Assembly: GCF_001270495.1 (NCBI RefSeq)
Contig: NZ_LGUR01000025.1
Location: 62,001-126,000 of the forward strand
DNA: 64,000 nucleotides
Origin: Streptomyces viridochromogenes
GTDB lineage: Bacteria > Actinomycetota > Actinomycetes > Streptomycetales > Streptomycetaceae
Direction of reading: 5' to 3'
Positions 20,177 to 28,697 of this stretch are shown here, in pieces. Position numbers and translations under genes: made by a program. Position 1 is the first letter of the stretch. Every line of letters starts with the position of its first letter. The notes under the pieces were generated by a model. It saw only the letters and a program-made list of their open reading frames with translations. It made no database searches and was not told the DNA's origin.

Positions 20177-20415
20177 CCAATCGACGTTACAGCGAGTGAG
20201 TGCAGTTCAACGGCGATTCCACGGCTTTGTGATGACGATGTGATGTGGGATTCCTCTCAGCGAGGGGTTTATTTCCTCGGAATCCACAATCCTCGGATGC
20301 CGTGCCCTTCATTTCCTTTGATCATTCTGATGTGCTTGTTTATGCGGCTTATGAAATTCGTTCACCGAATGCTGGGCCGGAATTATCCGAGTGCTCACCG
20401 GCGGCCGGAGGCCGG
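20177..20415. promoter_or_regulatory. A+T-rich spacer upstream of PAP2 gene
   Basis: Contains TAACGT (minus strand, 20184-20189), 7 nt before the PAP2 GTG. The stretch 20200-20395 is strikingly A+T-rich for this chromosome (for example TTTCCTTTGATCATTCTG at about 20312), lies between two leftward genes, and codes for nothing recognisable. It may contain the PAP2 promoter or be a remnant of foreign DNA. Confidence 0.45.
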
Positions 20416-21585
20416 TCAGGGCGGACCGGAGCCGTTGAGCCAGAAGGCCCCGTACACCGCGGAGGCCGCCGCGATCCCGGCCAGCACCCCGGCTGACCTG
20501 CGGGTGCGCAACCGGGCCAGGGAGAGCGCCAGGGGCAGCAGCAGCGGGAAGGCGGGCAGCAGCAGGCGCGGTTTCGAGCCGAAGTAGCTTGAGGCGCACA
20601 GGGCGAGCGCGGTGACGACGCCCGTGTACACCAGGAGCGGGAGCGGCTGGCGCTGCCGTACGCAGACGACGTACAGCCACACCACCAGCCCGACCCCGAT
20701 GATCAGCCCGGCCCCCGCCAGGGCCGACGGAAACGACGTGAACTTTTCGGCGACGAACCGGGCGAAGGCGTAGCCGCCGTCGAAGCCGTTGCGCCAGCCG
20801 GCCTGGACGTCGAGATAGCCGAGCGGGCCCTTGCCGGTGCGGTGGCCGACCCAGAGGACGTAGCCGACCATGCCGAGGGGGGCGAGAAGCATGCCGAGGG
20901 CGCGCGTCACGTGCCGTGAGCCGTGCGGCCCCGGCGTCGTGCCGTGGTCTCGCACGAAAGAGGCGATGCCCGCCGCCCACACCGCCGCGACCACGGCCAG
21001 CCCGACCGGACGGGTCAGCCCGGCCAGCAGGGCCAGGGTGCCCGCCGTGATCCAGCGGCCGGTCAGGACCGCGTACAGCGACCACGCGGCCAGCGCCGTG
21101 AACAGTGACTCGCTGTACGCCATCGACTGCACGATCCCGACGGGCAGGACGGCCCACAGCAGCACCGCGCAGACCCCTGCGCGGCGGCCGTACACATGCT
21201 CCGCCACCGCGAAGATCCCCCAGGCCGCGGCGAGCGAGGCCAGCAGGCTGACGACGAAGCCGCCATCGGCGTACGACAGCGGGGACACCGCCGCGACCAG
21301 CCGCTCCAGCCAGGGCAGGAGCGGGAAGAACGCGAGGTTCGAGTGCACGTCGCCGTTGGGCAGGCGCACCTCGTAGCCGTAGCCCAGCTCGGCGACCCTG
21401 GTGTACCAGAGCGCGTCCCAGCGGGCGGTCAGCAGCGTGTACGCGTCCTTGTCGCGCACCGCGCTCCACAGGGCGAGGGCGAGCAGGCCCAGGGCGCGTA
21501 CGGCCGCATACCCGAGGAGCGCCGGGGCGGCCCGGCGCAGCGCCTCGGCGCGGGCCGGGGCCACGCGCATCGCAAGATCGGTCAC
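20416..21585 (-). CDS. PIG-V-like mannosyltransferase family membrane protein
   Basis: 389 residues with about 10 membrane spans. WDALWYTRVAELGYGY (about 52) and the FFPLLPWLERLV block (about 83) are the hallmarks of the PIG-V/GT-C type, with acidic residues in the first loop for lipid-linked sugar transfer. The GTG at 21585 is favoured because GATAAT lies 7 nt upstream on the minus strand, fitting a leaderless start; an in-frame ATG five codons inside is the alternative. Acceptor and sugar donor are unknown. Confidence 0.8.
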   Translation of the reverse strand: MTDLAMRVAPARAEALRRAAPALLGYAAVRALGLLALALWSAVRDKDAYTLLTARWDALWYTRVAELGYGYEVRLPNGDVHSNLAFFPLLPWLERLVAAVSPLSYADGGFVVSLLASLAAAWGIFAVAEHVYGRRAGVCAVLLWAVLPVGIVQSMAYSESLFTALAAWSLYAVLTGRWITAGTLALLAGLTRPVGLAVVAAVWAAGIASFVRDHGTTPGPHGSRHVTRALGMLLAPLGMVGYVLWVGHRTGKGPLGYLDVQAGWRNGFDGGYAFARFVAEKFTSFPSALAGAGLIIGVGLVVWLYVVCVRQRQPLPLLVYTGVVTALALCASSYFGSKPRLLLPAFPLLLPLALSLARLRTRRSAGVLAGIAAASAVYGAFWLNGSGPP

Positions 21586-21710
21586 GGGCCCGATTATCGG
21601 CCGGGTGCGGACGGGGAGGTCGGCCGGAGCGCGACCGAGGGGGACGGGAGTGGCGTACGCCACACTCGTTCCGCAGGCGGGTGAGAGGTCCGCCACTCGG
21701 CACGGACGTG

Positions 21711-21732
21711 GACTCGCGTACTCTGACGAGTC
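21711..21732. promoter_or_regulatory. Inverted repeat in MFS promoter region
   Basis: GACTCG, 10 nt, CGAGTC. The spacer contains TACTCT (a possible -10) about 125 nt before the MFS start. Position and symmetry fit a repressor site for the exporter. Confidence 0.4.
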
Positions 21733-21844
21733 ACTCGCCCTTCGTTGCGCGGGCCGGAGACCACCGCTCCTCTCCGGCCAGGTCACGGGGAGTCCCCACC
21801 CCGTGTGACCGCCGAGGGCGAGGGAACATCTGGGAGGTACGTAC

Positions 21845-23446
21845 ATGTCCGGGACGACCACGGCTGCCGCTGCGCTGCGCCGTCGGGCGGCCGGGGCCGG
21901 TGCCAACCGCTGGGTCGTCCTCGTCGTCCTCTGTGTCAGCCTGCTGCTCGTCGCGGTCGACGCGACCGTGCTGCACGTAGCGGTGCCGGCCGTCACCGAG
22001 GACCTCAGGCCCGGCGCGATAGAACTGCTCTGGATCGTCGACATCTATCCGCTGGTCTGCGCCTCGCTGCTGATCCTCTTCGGCACGCTCGGCGACCGGG
22101 TGGGCCGCAGACGCGTCCTGCTCCTCGGATACGGCCTCTTCGGCCTCGCCTCCGGCCTCGCGGCCCTCGCGCACGACCCACAGGTGCTGATCCTGGCCCG
22201 GGCCCTGCTCGGCGTCGGCGGCGCGATGATCATGCCCGCAACCTTGTCGATCCTGCGCCAGGTCTTCCCCGACCGGCGCGAGCGGGCCCTCGCCATCGGC
22301 ATCTGGAGCGCCGTCGCCGCCGTCGGCGCGGCGGTCGGGCCACTGCTCGGCGGCTTCCTCCTCGAACACTTCTGGTGGGGCTCGGTCTTCCTCGTCAACA
22401 TCCCGCTGATGCTGGTCAGCCTCCCGGTGGGACGGCTGCTGCTGCCCGAGTCCAAGGGCGACGGCAAGGGCCCGTGGGACGTGGTCGGCGCGCTGCTCGC
22501 GGCGGGCGGCCTGTTCGGCATGGTGCTGGGCGTCAAGCGGCTCGGCGGCGGGGAGCCGGTGGGCAGCCTGTTCACCGTGGTGCCGCTGGTGGTCGGCGCG
22601 GCGATGCTGGTTCTCTTCGTACGGCGACAGCGGCGCCGCGAGTACCCGCTGGTGGACCTGCGGATGTTCGCGCGGCCTGCGTTCAGTACGTCGGTCGGGT
22701 GCATCGTGCTGGCGATGCTCGCGCTCGTGGGTCTGGAACTGATCGCGGCGCAGTATCTCCAGCTGGTGCTGGGACTCTCGCCGCTGGAGACCGGGCTACG
22801 GCTGCTGCCGCTGACGTTCGCCGCGATGGCGGCCGGCCTCGCGGGGGCGCGGATGCTGCGGCGGTTCGGACCGCGGCGGATGGTGTGCGCCGGGTTCGTC
22901 CTGACGGCCGTCGCGGTGCTGCTGCTGACGGCGATGGGCGGCGAGGACAACCCCGGGCTGCTGCTGTCCGGGTTCGTGCTGCTGGGCTTCGGGCTGGAGA
23001 CGACGCTCTTCGGGGCGTACGAGTCGATGCTGAGCGAGGCTCCGCAGGAGCAGGCCGGCGGGGCGGCGGCGATCGGCGAGACCTCGTACCAGCTGGGCGC
23101 GGGGATCGGCATCGCGCTGCTGGGCAGCGTGATGAACGCGGCGTATGCCCCCGGGCTGGCGAACGTGTCGGGTGTTCCGGCGTCGGCCTCCGCGGCCGCG
23201 TCGCACTCGTTGGGTGAGGCGTACGACGTCGCCGCGCGGCTGGGCGGGCCCGCGGGGGTGGCCCTGCAGCGGGCGGCTCGGGACTGTTTTGTGCACGGGC
23301 TGCATGTGACGTTGCTGGTGAGTGCGGGGTTGTTGCTGCTGGGGGCGGTGATGGCGTTGCGGTTGCCGCGGGGCATGCAGTGCGAGGCGCCTGCCGTCGA
23401 GTTGCCCAAGCCGAGGGAAGTCGCGGAGTCCCGCGTCTCCGCCTGA
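21845..23446 (+). CDS. DHA2-family (14-TM) MFS exporter
   Basis: 533 residues, 14 predicted membrane spans, proton-driven drug exporter type. Motif A is seen as GTLGDRVGRRRVLLLG (about 79), motif C-like as WSAVAAVGAAVGPLLGG (about 160), and VDATVLHVAVP at span 1 is typical of DHA2. GGGAGG sits 9 nt before the ATG. Close relatives export antibiotics, dyes or quaternary amines; the substrate cannot be told. No regulator gene is adjacent, but the upstream spacer holds an inverted repeat. Confidence 0.92.
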   Translation: MSGTTTAAAALRRRAAGAGANRWVVLVVLCVSLLLVAVDATVLHVAVPAVTEDLRPGAIELLWIVDIYPLVCASLLILFGTLGDRVGRRRVLLLGYGLFGLASGLAALAHDPQVLILARALLGVGGAMIMPATLSILRQVFPDRRERALAIGIWSAVAAVGAAVGPLLGGFLLEHFWWGSVFLVNIPLMLVSLPVGRLLLPESKGDGKGPWDVVGALLAAGGLFGMVLGVKRLGGGEPVGSLFTVVPLVVGAAMLVLFVRRQRRREYPLVDLRMFARPAFSTSVGCIVLAMLALVGLELIAAQYLQLVLGLSPLETGLRLLPLTFAAMAAGLAGARMLRRFGPRRMVCAGFVLTAVAVLLLTAMGGEDNPGLLLSGFVLLGFGLETTLFGAYESMLSEAPQEQAGGAAAIGETSYQLGAGIGIALLGSVMNAAYAPGLANVSGVPASASAAASHSLGEAYDVAARLGGPAGVALQRAARDCFVHGLHVTLLVSAGLLLLGAVMALRLPRGMQCEAPAVELPKPREVAESRVSA

Positions 23447-23562
23447 CCAAGCCTTCTCCCACCCACGCACCACCCGTTTCCAGTTCGTCGGCGGCTGCCC
23501 CTCTCCTGTGGGGCTGATCGCCGTCGGCGGCTTGCGCCGCGTGGGTGGTGGGGGAGTCGTAC

Positions 23563-23622
23563 TGGACGTGCGCGGTACCGCGTCGTAGCGTCGTGCCCGA
23601 GTCGTAACTAGCGGCGCTAGTT
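23563..23622 (+). promoter_or_regulatory. Promoter with two palindromes upstream of acyl-CoA dehydrogenase
   Basis: TGGACG (23563-23568), 17 nt, TAGCGT (23586-23591) is a good vegetative-type promoter. The spacer holds the perfect palindrome CGCGGTACCGCG (23571-23582). At the expected transcript start lies a second perfect palindrome, AACTAGC-GGC-GCTAGTT (23606-23622), 23 nt before the ATG. The second looks like a TetR-type operator placed to block transcription. Confidence 0.7.
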
Positions 23623-23645
23623 TTAATCCTCCCGGAGGGTGTCCC

Positions 23646-24836
23646 ATGTCCGCGTCCTCGAAGTTGCCCCCGTTCGACCCCGCCGACCCCCTCGGCATCG
23701 ACGACCTCCTGGAGCCCGAGGATCTGGCGATCCGGAGCACCGTGCGGGCGTGGGCGGCGGACCGGGTGGTGCCGTACGTCGCCGAGTGGTACGAGACGGG
23801 CGAGCTGCCGGGGATCAGGGAGCTGGCCCGGGAGCTCGGGGAGATCGGCGCGCTCGGGATGTCCCTGAGCGGGTACGGGTGCGCCGGGGCCTCCGCCGTG
23901 CAGTACGGGCTCGCCTGTCTGGAGCTGGAGGCCGCCGACTCCGGGATCCGGTCCCTCGTCTCCGTGCAGGGCTCCCTCGCCATGTACGCCATTCACCGGT
24001 TCGGGAGCGAGGAGCAGAAGCAGACCTGGCTGCCGCGTATGGCCTCCGGCGAGGTCATCGGGTGCTTCGGGCTGACCGAGCCCGACCACGGGTCCGACCC
24101 CGCCTCCATGCGGACGTACGCCAAGCGGGACGGCGGCGACTGGGTGCTGGGCGGGCGGAAGATGTGGATCACCAACGGGTCCGTCGCCGGGGTCGCCGTC
24201 GTGTGGGCGCAGACCGACGAGGGGATCCGCGGGTTCGTCGTGCCGACCGACAGTGCCGGGTTCGCCGCCCCGGAGATCAAGCACAAGCTGTCGCTGCGCG
24301 CCTCCGTCACCAGTGAGCTCGTGATGGACGACGTACGGCTGCCCGCCGATGCGGTGCTGCCGGAGGTCGTGGGGCTCAAAGGGCCGCTCAGCTGTCTCTC
24401 GCACGCCCGGTACGGGATCGTGTGGGGTGCCATGGGGGCGGCGCGGTCCTGTTTCGAGGCCGCTGTCGACTACGCGAAGTCGCGGGAGCAGTTCGGCCGG
24501 CCGATCGGGGGCTTCCAGCTCACCCAGGCCAAGCTCGCCGACATGGCGCTCGAACTGCACAAGGGGATTCTGCTCGCCCATCATCTGGGGCGGCGCATGG
24601 ACGCCGGCCGCCTGCGTCCCGAGCAGGTCAGCTTCGGCAAGCTCAACAACGTCCGCGAAGCCATCGACATCTGCCGTACGGCGCGGACGATCCTCGGTGC
24701 CAACGGGATCTCGCTCGAATACCCCGTGATGCGGCACGCGACCAACCTCGAATCGGTGCTCACCTACGAGGGCACCGTCGAGATGCACCAGCTCGTGCTG
24801 GGCAAGGCGCTCACCGGGCTCGACGCGTTCCGCTGA
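23646..24836 (+). CDS. Acyl-CoA dehydrogenase, glutaryl-CoA dehydrogenase-like
   Basis: 396-residue FAD enzyme. The N-terminus (FDPADPLGIDDLL...EDLAIRSTVRAW) and FGLTEPDHGSDP (FAD/substrate loop, about 139), MWITNG (about 175), and YEGTVEMHQLVLG at the end, where the Glu of YEGT is the catalytic base, all match the GcdH branch, which turns glutaryl-CoA into crotonyl-CoA. GGAGGGTG lies just before the ATG. Upstream palindromes suggest local repression, perhaps by a TetR protein sensing an acyl-CoA. Confidence 0.9.
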   Translation: MSASSKLPPFDPADPLGIDDLLEPEDLAIRSTVRAWAADRVVPYVAEWYETGELPGIRELARELGEIGALGMSLSGYGCAGASAVQYGLACLELEAADSGIRSLVSVQGSLAMYAIHRFGSEEQKQTWLPRMASGEVIGCFGLTEPDHGSDPASMRTYAKRDGGDWVLGGRKMWITNGSVAGVAVVWAQTDEGIRGFVVPTDSAGFAAPEIKHKLSLRASVTSELVMDDVRLPADAVLPEVVGLKGPLSCLSHARYGIVWGAMGAARSCFEAAVDYAKSREQFGRPIGGFQLTQAKLADMALELHKGILLAHHLGRRMDAGRLRPEQVSFGKLNNVREAIDICRTARTILGANGISLEYPVMRHATNLESVLTYEGTVEMHQLVLGKALTGLDAFR

Positions 24837-24863
24837 ACCCCACCGGGCTGAACCCCACCAGGG

Positions 24864-24888
24864 GGCAGGGCCGGTGAGCGGCCCTGCC
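24864..24888. terminator. Terminator between convergent genes
   Basis: GGCAGGGCCG (24864-24873), loop GTGAG, CGGCCCTGCC (24879-24888), touching the sflA stop. Confidence 0.75.
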
Positions 24889-25326
24889 TCAGCTCTGGTT
24901 GTAGAAGCCGTCCTCGCGGTGCGTCGCCCGCTCGCCGCTGATGATCTCCGTGTCGGCAGGGGTCAGCAGGAACACGCGGTTGGACACGCGGTCGATCGAG
25001 CCGCGCAGACCGAAGATGAGTCCCGCCGCGAAGTCGACGACGCGCTTGGCGTCGGCGGGCTCCATGGCCGTGAGGTTCATGATGACCGGGACCCCGTCCC
25101 GGAACAGCTCGCCGATGGCGCGGGCGTCCCGGAAGCTGTCCGGGGTGACCGTGCCGATGCGGCGGCCCTTCTCCTCGGCGACGTCGGTGGCCACCTTGAC
25201 CCGCGGGTCGGTGACCCAGGCTTCCCCGGGCTCGGTCCCTTCCGAGTAGTCGTCGTCGTAGTAACGCTCGTCATCGTTGTCGTCAACGAGGCCCAGCCAG
25301 GCACTCGCCTTGCGCACCGATCCCAT
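24889..25326 (-). CDS. sflA: SepF-like cell division protein
   Basis: 145 residues. The variable acidic linker ([16 protein letters not shown], 15-30) follows a short N-terminal amphipathic start, as in membrane-binding SepF proteins. The SepF core runs from about 60: [34 protein letters not shown], then RVFLLTP. SepF proteins anchor FtsZ; the Streptomyces paralogues SflA/SflB modulate hyphal branching and sporulation septa. From memory this position corresponds to SCO1749 (SflA). GAGGAGG lies 6 nt before the ATG, a very strong ribosome site. Confidence 0.88.
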   Translation of the reverse strand: MGSVRKASAWLGLVDDNDDERYYDDDYSEGTEPGEAWVTDPRVKVATDVAEEKGRRIGTVTPDSFRDARAIGELFRDGVPVIMNLTAMEPADAKRVVDFAAGLIFGLRGSIDRVSNRVFLLTPADTEIISGERATHREDGFYNQS

Positions 25327-25649
25327 GGACGCCTCCTCTCACAGCGGTCTCTCTTACTTCCGCATCCCTATGGTCATCCATGATGCGGACGTCGCGCCAA
25401 GTGGATAGACGCCGCCCGGGGGGTTTGTGACGGTACTGGTGCACAGCGAATACGTCGAGAGCCCGTGTCCCCCAAGGGGCATGCCACGTACGGCTGCTGA
25501 CTGTGAGTGAAATATGATTCTTCACGGCGTATGGGTGATGTGGGGTGCGTACGAGTGAACGAGTCGGCCGGTGGCAATCGCTACTCCGGTCGGTACGATG
25601 CGGCAGCTCAGCGCCATAAGTACGCAGTGAGAACCTCGGGGGGAACGTC
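25327..25649. promoter_or_regulatory. Divergent spacer, sflA / DUF5685
   Basis: 323 bases. A+T-richer at 25500-25530 (GTGAAATATGATTCTTCACG), which includes GTGAA...TTCAC as a dyad (25506-25510 and 25521-25525) and is likely the promoter area. No gene is seen. Confidence 0.4.
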
Positions 25650-26939
25650 ATGTTCGGAATGGTCAGGCCCTGCCGTCATCGACTCGGAGAGAAGCTCACC
25701 GGCCAGTGGATGGCGCATTTGTGCGGGCTGTGCCTCGCGTTGCGCGGTGACCACGGCCAGTTCGCGCGGATCGTGACGAACTACGACGGGCTCCTCATCT
25801 CCGTGCTGACGGAGGCTCAGGCCGACAAGGGCAGCGGACTGCGACGTACGGCGGGACCGTGTCCGCTGCGCGGTATGCGCACCGCGTCCGTCGCGCAAGG
25901 CGAGGGCGCACGACTCGCCGCCGCCGTCTCGCTGGTGCTCGCCTCGGCCAAGGTGCGTGACCATGTGGCCGACGGGGACGGCCTGCTGGCCCGCAGGCCG
26001 GTGGCGCTCGCCGCGCGCCGGGTGGCCGCCGGCTGGGGCGCGGCGGGGGCGCGGAGCGGCTCGGCCGTCGGGTTCGACACCGCCGTACTCGTCGACGCCG
26101 TGGACCGGCAGGTCGGCATCGAGACGCTGGCCGGGCTCGGGACGCCGATCCTCACCGTCACCGAACCGACCGAGACGGCGACCGCCGCCGCCTTCGCGCA
26201 CACCGCGATCCTGGCCGGACGGCCGCACAACGCCGCGCCGCTCGCCGAGGCCGGGCGCCTCTTCGGACGGCTGGCACACCTCCTGGACGCCGTGGAGGAC
26301 CGGGCGGCCGACGCCGAGTCGGGTGCGTGGAACCCGCTCGCCGCGACCGGGACCTCACTCGCCGAGGCGCGACGGCTCGCGGACGACGCCGTGCACGGGG
26401 TGCGGCTGGCGCTGCGCGAGGTGGAGTTCACGGACGCCGCACTCGTGCATCTGCTGCTCGTGCACGAACTGCGGCGCTCGGTGGACCGGGCGTTCGGCAC
26501 GGTGCCGGCCTGTGCGTCTCATGCGTCCCACCCGCCCGGGCCCTATGGGCAGCCGCCACAACAGGGACAGGGCCAACAGGGCCAGGGACCGGTGCAGGGG
26601 CCGTACGGGGCGCCGCAGAATCCGTATGCCGGCGGCGCGAATCCGTACGCCGGAGGCAATCCGTACGCGGGTGGCGGCGGCGCGCCCGGCGGCGGCGCCG
26701 GTGGCTTCGGCGGAGGTGGCGGCGGTGACTTCGGCGGGTTCGGAGGAGGGCCGGCACCCCAGCCGCCGAAGGGACGGCGCGGGTTCTGGGCCGGCTGCGG
26801 GATGTTCTGGCTGCTGTGCTGCACCTGCAAGCTGTGCTGCGCGAAGGAATACGAAGGGCCGTGGTCGCGTAAGAAGCGTGAGGGCTGTTGCCGCGACTGC
26901 GACGATTGCGACTGCTGCTGCCCCTGCGACGGCTGCTGA
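25650..26939 (+). CDS. DUF5685-family protein with Gly-rich linker and Cys-rich tail
   Basis: 429 residues. The N-terminal three-quarters are helical and start with MFGMVRPCRHRL and HLCGLCLALRGDHG, a conserved Cys cluster of DUF5685. After about residue 290 comes a low-complexity part (GQGQQGQG, three NPYAGG units, poly-Gly). The last 75 residues hold 17 Cys, including CCTCKLCC and CDCCCPCDGC, probably a metal-binding or disulphide-rich tail. Function unknown. GGGGGAAC lies 5 nt before the ATG. The spacing to sflA on the other strand suggests shared control. Confidence 0.85.
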   Translation: MFGMVRPCRHRLGEKLTGQWMAHLCGLCLALRGDHGQFARIVTNYDGLLISVLTEAQADKGSGLRRTAGPCPLRGMRTASVAQGEGARLAAAVSLVLASAKVRDHVADGDGLLARRPVALAARRVAAGWGAAGARSGSAVGFDTAVLVDAVDRQVGIETLAGLGTPILTVTEPTETATAAAFAHTAILAGRPHNAAPLAEAGRLFGRLAHLLDAVEDRAADAESGAWNPLAATGTSLAEARRLADDAVHGVRLALREVEFTDAALVHLLLVHELRRSVDRAFGTVPACASHASHPPGPYGQPPQQGQGQQGQGPVQGPYGAPQNPYAGGANPYAGGNPYAGGGGAPGGGAGGFGGGGGGDFGGFGGGPAPQPPKGRRGFWAGCGMFWLLCCTCKLCCAKEYEGPWSRKKREGCCRDCDDCDCCCPCDGC

Positions 26940-26990
26940 GCGCTCCGCGGGAAGGGTCGCGACAGACAGCCGGTCGTCCGCAGGCCCGTC

Positions 26991-27043
26991 GTGGCTGGTC
27001 GCGCCCACGGCGGAGCCGCATATCGATACAGCCCCGCGCCCCT
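26991..27043 (-). repeat. Dispersed repeat family 2, copy C (inverted)
   Basis: GTGGCTGGTCGCGCCC, CGGCGGAGCCGCATATCGAT, ACAGCCCCGCGCCCCT: the reverse complement of copies A and B and the best preserved of the three. A short fragment (GATACAGCCCCGCG) is also at 44178-44191. Confidence 0.85.
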
Positions 27044-27127
27044 CGCGGGTCGTTGCCCAACGACTATCCGGAGAGCGACTTCCGGACATCCCTGTGCAGG
27101 GGCGGCCGATGGGGAGGAGTCGTCCTC

Positions 27128-27437
27128 ATGGCCGCCGAGGCGGACCGGCTGACCCTGGACGGCTCGCCCTTCGCCAGTGAGGTCGGACTCGCGCGGGCGT
27201 TCCGGGGGATCGAGGCCGCGCCGTTCGATCCGCGCTGGTCGGTGGCGGGACGCTTCACGCCGTACGGCGCGGACCGCACCTTACGGTCGAGAACGCCGTG
27301 GGCGCGAGCGGGGGCTCGGGCTCGGTGGTGAGCTGGCGGGGGAGGGCATCCTGCGTCGAGGGGCGGGCCGACGGGGCCGCACAGGGGTGCTGACCGGGGC
27401 AGAGGCGGCCAACTCACCCAGATGGTTCAAAGCTTGA
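27128..27437 (+). pseudogene. Possible frameshifted small gene
   Basis: An ATG at 27128 with GAGGAG 8 nt upstream opens a protein-like frame (AAEADRLTLDGSPFASEVGLA...FDPRWSVAGRFTPYGADRT) that after about 27277 turns into Arg-rich nonsense and stops at 27331. Another frame continues with better codon use (GLGLGGELAGEGILRRG...) to a stop at 27437. One base change near 27278-27290 would join them into about 100 residues. I do not recognise the product; it could also be a genuine 67-residue protein. Confidence 0.3.
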
Positions 27438-27605
27438 CGGCCGAAAGGCGCCCTTGCGTCTACCGGTCGTTCGGCCGAATACTCCCCCTCAGCGCTTGTC
27501 AGGGGCACGGCGTGTTCGGAATCCGGAGACGTTCGGCCAGCTGACTGCGCCTCACGGGCCCCGACCCCCACGCGGGCCCCCGACTTCCCTTGGAGGGAAC
27601 GAAAC
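27438..27605 (+). promoter_or_regulatory. Leader of first S1 protease gene
   Basis: Starts with TTGACG (27434-27439) as a possible -35 and contains the perfect palindrome TTCGGCCGAA (27470-27479); CGTTCGGCC is repeated at 27468 and 27528. These may be regulator sites for the protease. Confidence 0.35.
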
Positions 27606-28511
27606 GTGAGGATCAAGCGCACCACCCCCCGCAGTGGTATTACGAGACGGACCCGGCTGATCGCCGTATCCTCCGGCCTCGTGGCCGCAGCCGCGATCGC
27701 GATCCCCAACGCGACCGCCGCGGAGACTCCCGACACCTTCAGCGCCGCCGAGCTCAAGAGCGTCAGCAGCTCGGTGCTGAAGGCCGACATCCCGGGCACC
27801 GCCTGGGCGGTCGACAGCAAGACCAACCGTGTCACGGTGACCGTCGACTCCACGGTCTCCCAGGCGGAGATAGCGAAGATCAAGAAGCAGGCCGGCGCCG
27901 ACGCCGACGCGCTCACGATCAAGCGCACCGCCGGCAAGTTCAGCAAGTTCATCCAGGGCGGCGACGCCATCTATGCGAGTAGCTGGCGCTGCTCGCTCGG
28001 CTTCAACGTCCAGGACAGCAGCGGCAACCAGTACTTCCTGACCGCCGGCCACTGCACCGACGGTGCGGGCACCTGGTACTCCAACTCCGGCCGCACCACG
28101 GTCATCGGCTCCACCGCCGGCTCCAGCTTCCCGGGCAACGACTACGGCATCGTGCGCTACTCCGGGTCCGTCAGCCGTCCCGGCACCGCGAACGGCGTGG
28201 ACATCACCCGCGCGGCCACGCCGAGCGTGGGCACCACCGTCATCCGTGACGGCTCCACCACCGGTACGCACAGCGGCCGGGTCACCGCCCTGAACGCGAC
28301 CGTCAACTACGGCGGCGGCGACGTCGTCTCCGGTCTGATCCAGACCACCGTCTGCGCCGAGCCCGGCGACTCCGGCGGTTCGCTCTACGGCAGCAACGGC
28401 ACCGCGTACGGTCTGACCTCCGGCGGTAGCGGCAACTGCTCCTCCGGTGGCACGACCTTCTTCCAGCCGGTCACCGAGGCCCTCAGCGCGTACGGCGTCA
28501 GCGTTTACTGA
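27606..28511 (+). CDS. Secreted S1E serine protease, streptogrisin B-like
   Basis: 301-residue preproprotein, close in length to streptogrisin precursors. Signal peptide to about residue 40 (PNATA-AET), a propeptide (about 40-115) that acts as folding chaperone, and the chymotrypsin-fold protease with the triad in TAGHC, NDYGIV and GDSGGS. Cys pairs ([26 protein letters not shown]) match the family. GTG start with GGAGGG 8 nt upstream. A second protease with the same core follows 1.4 kb on, separated by the stomatin-like gene. Confidence 0.93.
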   Translation: MRIKRTTPRSGITRRTRLIAVSSGLVAAAAIAIPNATAAETPDTFSAAELKSVSSSVLKADIPGTAWAVDSKTNRVTVTVDSTVSQAEIAKIKKQAGADADALTIKRTAGKFSKFIQGGDAIYASSWRCSLGFNVQDSSGNQYFLTAGHCTDGAGTWYSNSGRTTVIGSTAGSSFPGNDYGIVRYSGSVSRPGTANGVDITRAATPSVGTTVIRDGSTTGTHSGRVTALNATVNYGGGDVVSGLIQTTVCAEPGDSGGSLYGSNGTAYGLTSGGSGNCSSGGTTFFQPVTEALSAYGVSVY

Positions 28512-28542
28512 CGCCTCGGTCCGGATCTGACCGGTCTGGCCG

Positions 28543-28574
28543 GCAGTCAGCAGTCAGCAGTCAGCAGTCAGCAG
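28543..28574 (+). repeat. Heptamer tandem repeat (GCAGTCA) x 4.6
   Basis: Four perfect GCAGTCA units and GCAG, immediately before the protease terminator. Non-coding; copy number could vary by slippage. Confidence 0.9.
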
Positions 28575-28579
28575 CATGT

Positions 28580-28612
28580 GAGCCCCCGTACGCAACTGGC
28601 GTGCGGGGGCTC
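28580..28612 (+). terminator. Terminator after first S1 protease
   Basis: GAGCCCCCGTACGC, loop AACTG, GCGTGCGGGGGCTC: 14-bp stem with one G-U pair. Confidence 0.8.
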
Positions 28613-28697
28613 GCCCTTGGCCGCGGCGTGGGGTTACCGTCGGAGCACAGGCAGTACTCCGCTGTAATACGCCCACGTCGGACCCCGGGGGTCGGTG

